From NCBI GenBank assembly GCA_030065935.1, contig JASJCP010000091.1, positions 1-35,101 of the forward strand: a stretch of DNA of 35,101 nucleotides. Reading direction: 5' to 3'. Origin of the DNA: Xenococcaceae cyanobacterium MO_167.B27. GTDB lineage: Bacteria; Cyanobacteriota; Cyanobacteriia; Cyanobacteriales; Xenococcaceae. The notes beneath the pieces are model-generated. The model was not told the origin of the DNA and ran no database searches. It saw only the letters and a program-made list of their open reading frames with translations. Every line of letters begins with the position of its first letter. The first letter of the stretch is position 1. Made by a program: the position numbers and the translations under genes. Shown here in pieces: positions 34,119 to 35,101 of the stretch.

Positions 34119-35101
34119 ATGTATATAGAAAGAGTTCCGCGCTAGAAATTCACCCCCAGCCGTTCTCCTGAGAGAATCATATCGGGAAGGCAATCAAGTC
34201 AAAAAAAGAACCCTGGCAAACTTATCAAAATTGCCAGATGATGTTGTTGACAATATGAAATTGGTATTGAAGGGAGCAAAAGTCTCTATTGAAGATGCAA
34301 TACCATCAAATTTTGAAGTAATAAGAAGCCTCCCTCATGGTCATATAGCAGCAATATTAGGAATGATTAAAAAGCTCGGCTTGTCGAACATAATTAGTGA
34401 AAAATCATCCCGAAAGAAAAATTTAGTGCTCGCAATGATTGTTGCTAGAATCATTAACCCCAAGTCAAAATTAGCTACGTGCCGAGGTTTTAATCATCAA
34501 ACTTGTAGTAATAGTTTAGGTCAATTATTAAATTTAGAAAATGCCAAGGAAGATGAATTATATGAAGCTCTGGACTGGCTTTTAGAAAATCAATCAAAAA
34601 TTGAAGATAAATTTGCCAAAAAACATCTGATATCTGGTTCATTGGTTCTGTATGATGTTACTTCCAGTTATTTAGAAGGAACAGGATGTGAACTAGGACT
34701 CTATGGATATAATCGAGATAAAAAGAAAGGAAAAACTCAAATAGTATTTGGGTTACTTTGTGATGAAAACGGATGTCCAATCGCGGTAGAAGTCTTCTCA
34801 GGAAATACGAAAGATAGTGCCACTTTAACTAATCAAATTTAGGATTGTTTGATGAGTTAAATCTGATAGAATTTCAGAGCGAAGATTATCCAGAAGAAAG
34901 ATTAATAGCTTGTCGTAATCCCTTAATAGCCCAAAAAAATCAAAAACAAAGAGAAGGTATATTACAAGTAGTAGAAAAAGAATTAGAGCAAATAGTTAAA
35001 GCAACCAAGAGAGAAAAAAGAGCCTTAAAAGGTCAAGATAAAATTGCCTTAAGAGTTGGCAAAATACTGAATAAATATAAAGTCAATAAATATTATAATT
35101 T
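34119..35101 (+). pseudogene. Broken IS1634-like transposase, runs off the window
   Basis: The original start is MYIERVPR at 34119, immediately broken by a one-base frameshift. The true frame resumes as RNSPPAVLLRESYREGNQV and continues to 34840 with YDVTSSYLEGTG, containing a DDE Asp, and GLLCDENGCPIAVEVFSGN. After TNQI it meets a stop. The next recognisable part, GLFDELNLIEFQSEDYPEER and downstream helices, is in another frame. Roughly 50 family residues, expected to hold the second catalytic Asp, are missing. Two lesions make it inactive. The 3' end is outside the window. Confidence 0.85.

Overview
The window comes from an AT-rich cyanobacterium. The evidence is many HIP1 palindromes (GCGATCGC), a cyanobacterial NdhD of NDH-1, a chloroplast-type Ycf23/DUF561 protein, a y-type thioredoxin, an Rcp1-like response regulator, cyanobacteria-specific small families (DUF3531, DUF6737), several Uma2 (DUF820) copies, and short-repeat families typical of cyanobacterial intergenic DNA. 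I cannot name the species. The gene set would fit a unicellular or colonial form with a large, repeat-rich genome.

Layout. (1) 1-1415: the 3' end of a glycine-rich RiPP precursor (GrrA/OscA type) and its radical SAM/SPASM maturase (GrrM/OscB type). (2) 1416-3160: an accessory strip with a dead VapBC-like module, an intact TacA/TacT-like toxin-antitoxin pair, and fragments of the 3' end of the neighbouring glycosidase gene. (3) 3161-5680: a GH116 (GBA2-like) glycosidase carrying repeat-derived sequence inside its reading frame. (4) 5761-10655: one broken and one intact Uma2 gene, DUF6737, YchJ, a large TPR-CHAT protein, and a G-rich repeat. (5) 10656-16349: sixA-tsaE, a YvcK/CofD-family gene, a BcsA-like cellulose synthase, and DUF3531, all on the minus strand. 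(6) 16703-22724: truB and a signalling group on the plus strand, made of a multi-sensor histidine kinase with a cyanobacteriochrome-like GAF domain, an Rcp1-like regulator, and a receiver-GAF-GGDEF diguanylate cyclase. (7) 22799-29823: housekeeping genes ndhD, thioredoxin, mnmG, mrp, ycf23 and tRNA-Gly, interrupted by a structured relic of an IS200/IS605-like element. (8) 29824-35101: a mobile strip with an unknown two-gene operon, an IS630-family element with a -1 frameshift transposase, an M15 peptidase, a lipoprotein, and a broken IS1634-like transposase that runs off the window.

How the genes may work together. GrrM probably installs cyclophane crosslinks on the adjacent Gly-rich peptide. 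The kinase, Rcp1-like regulator and GGDEF protein form a plausible signalling unit. A BcsA-like synthase about 1 kb beyond truB could be its output, although the c-di-GMP-binding arginine motif of that synthase looks lost. Two gene-free stretches, 20700-20912 and 25061-25510, show nested complementary helices and are the best candidates for undescribed RNAs. Several automatically extended TTG starts (GH116, CHAT, YvcK, TruB, thioredoxin) have been replaced here by better-supported ATG starts.
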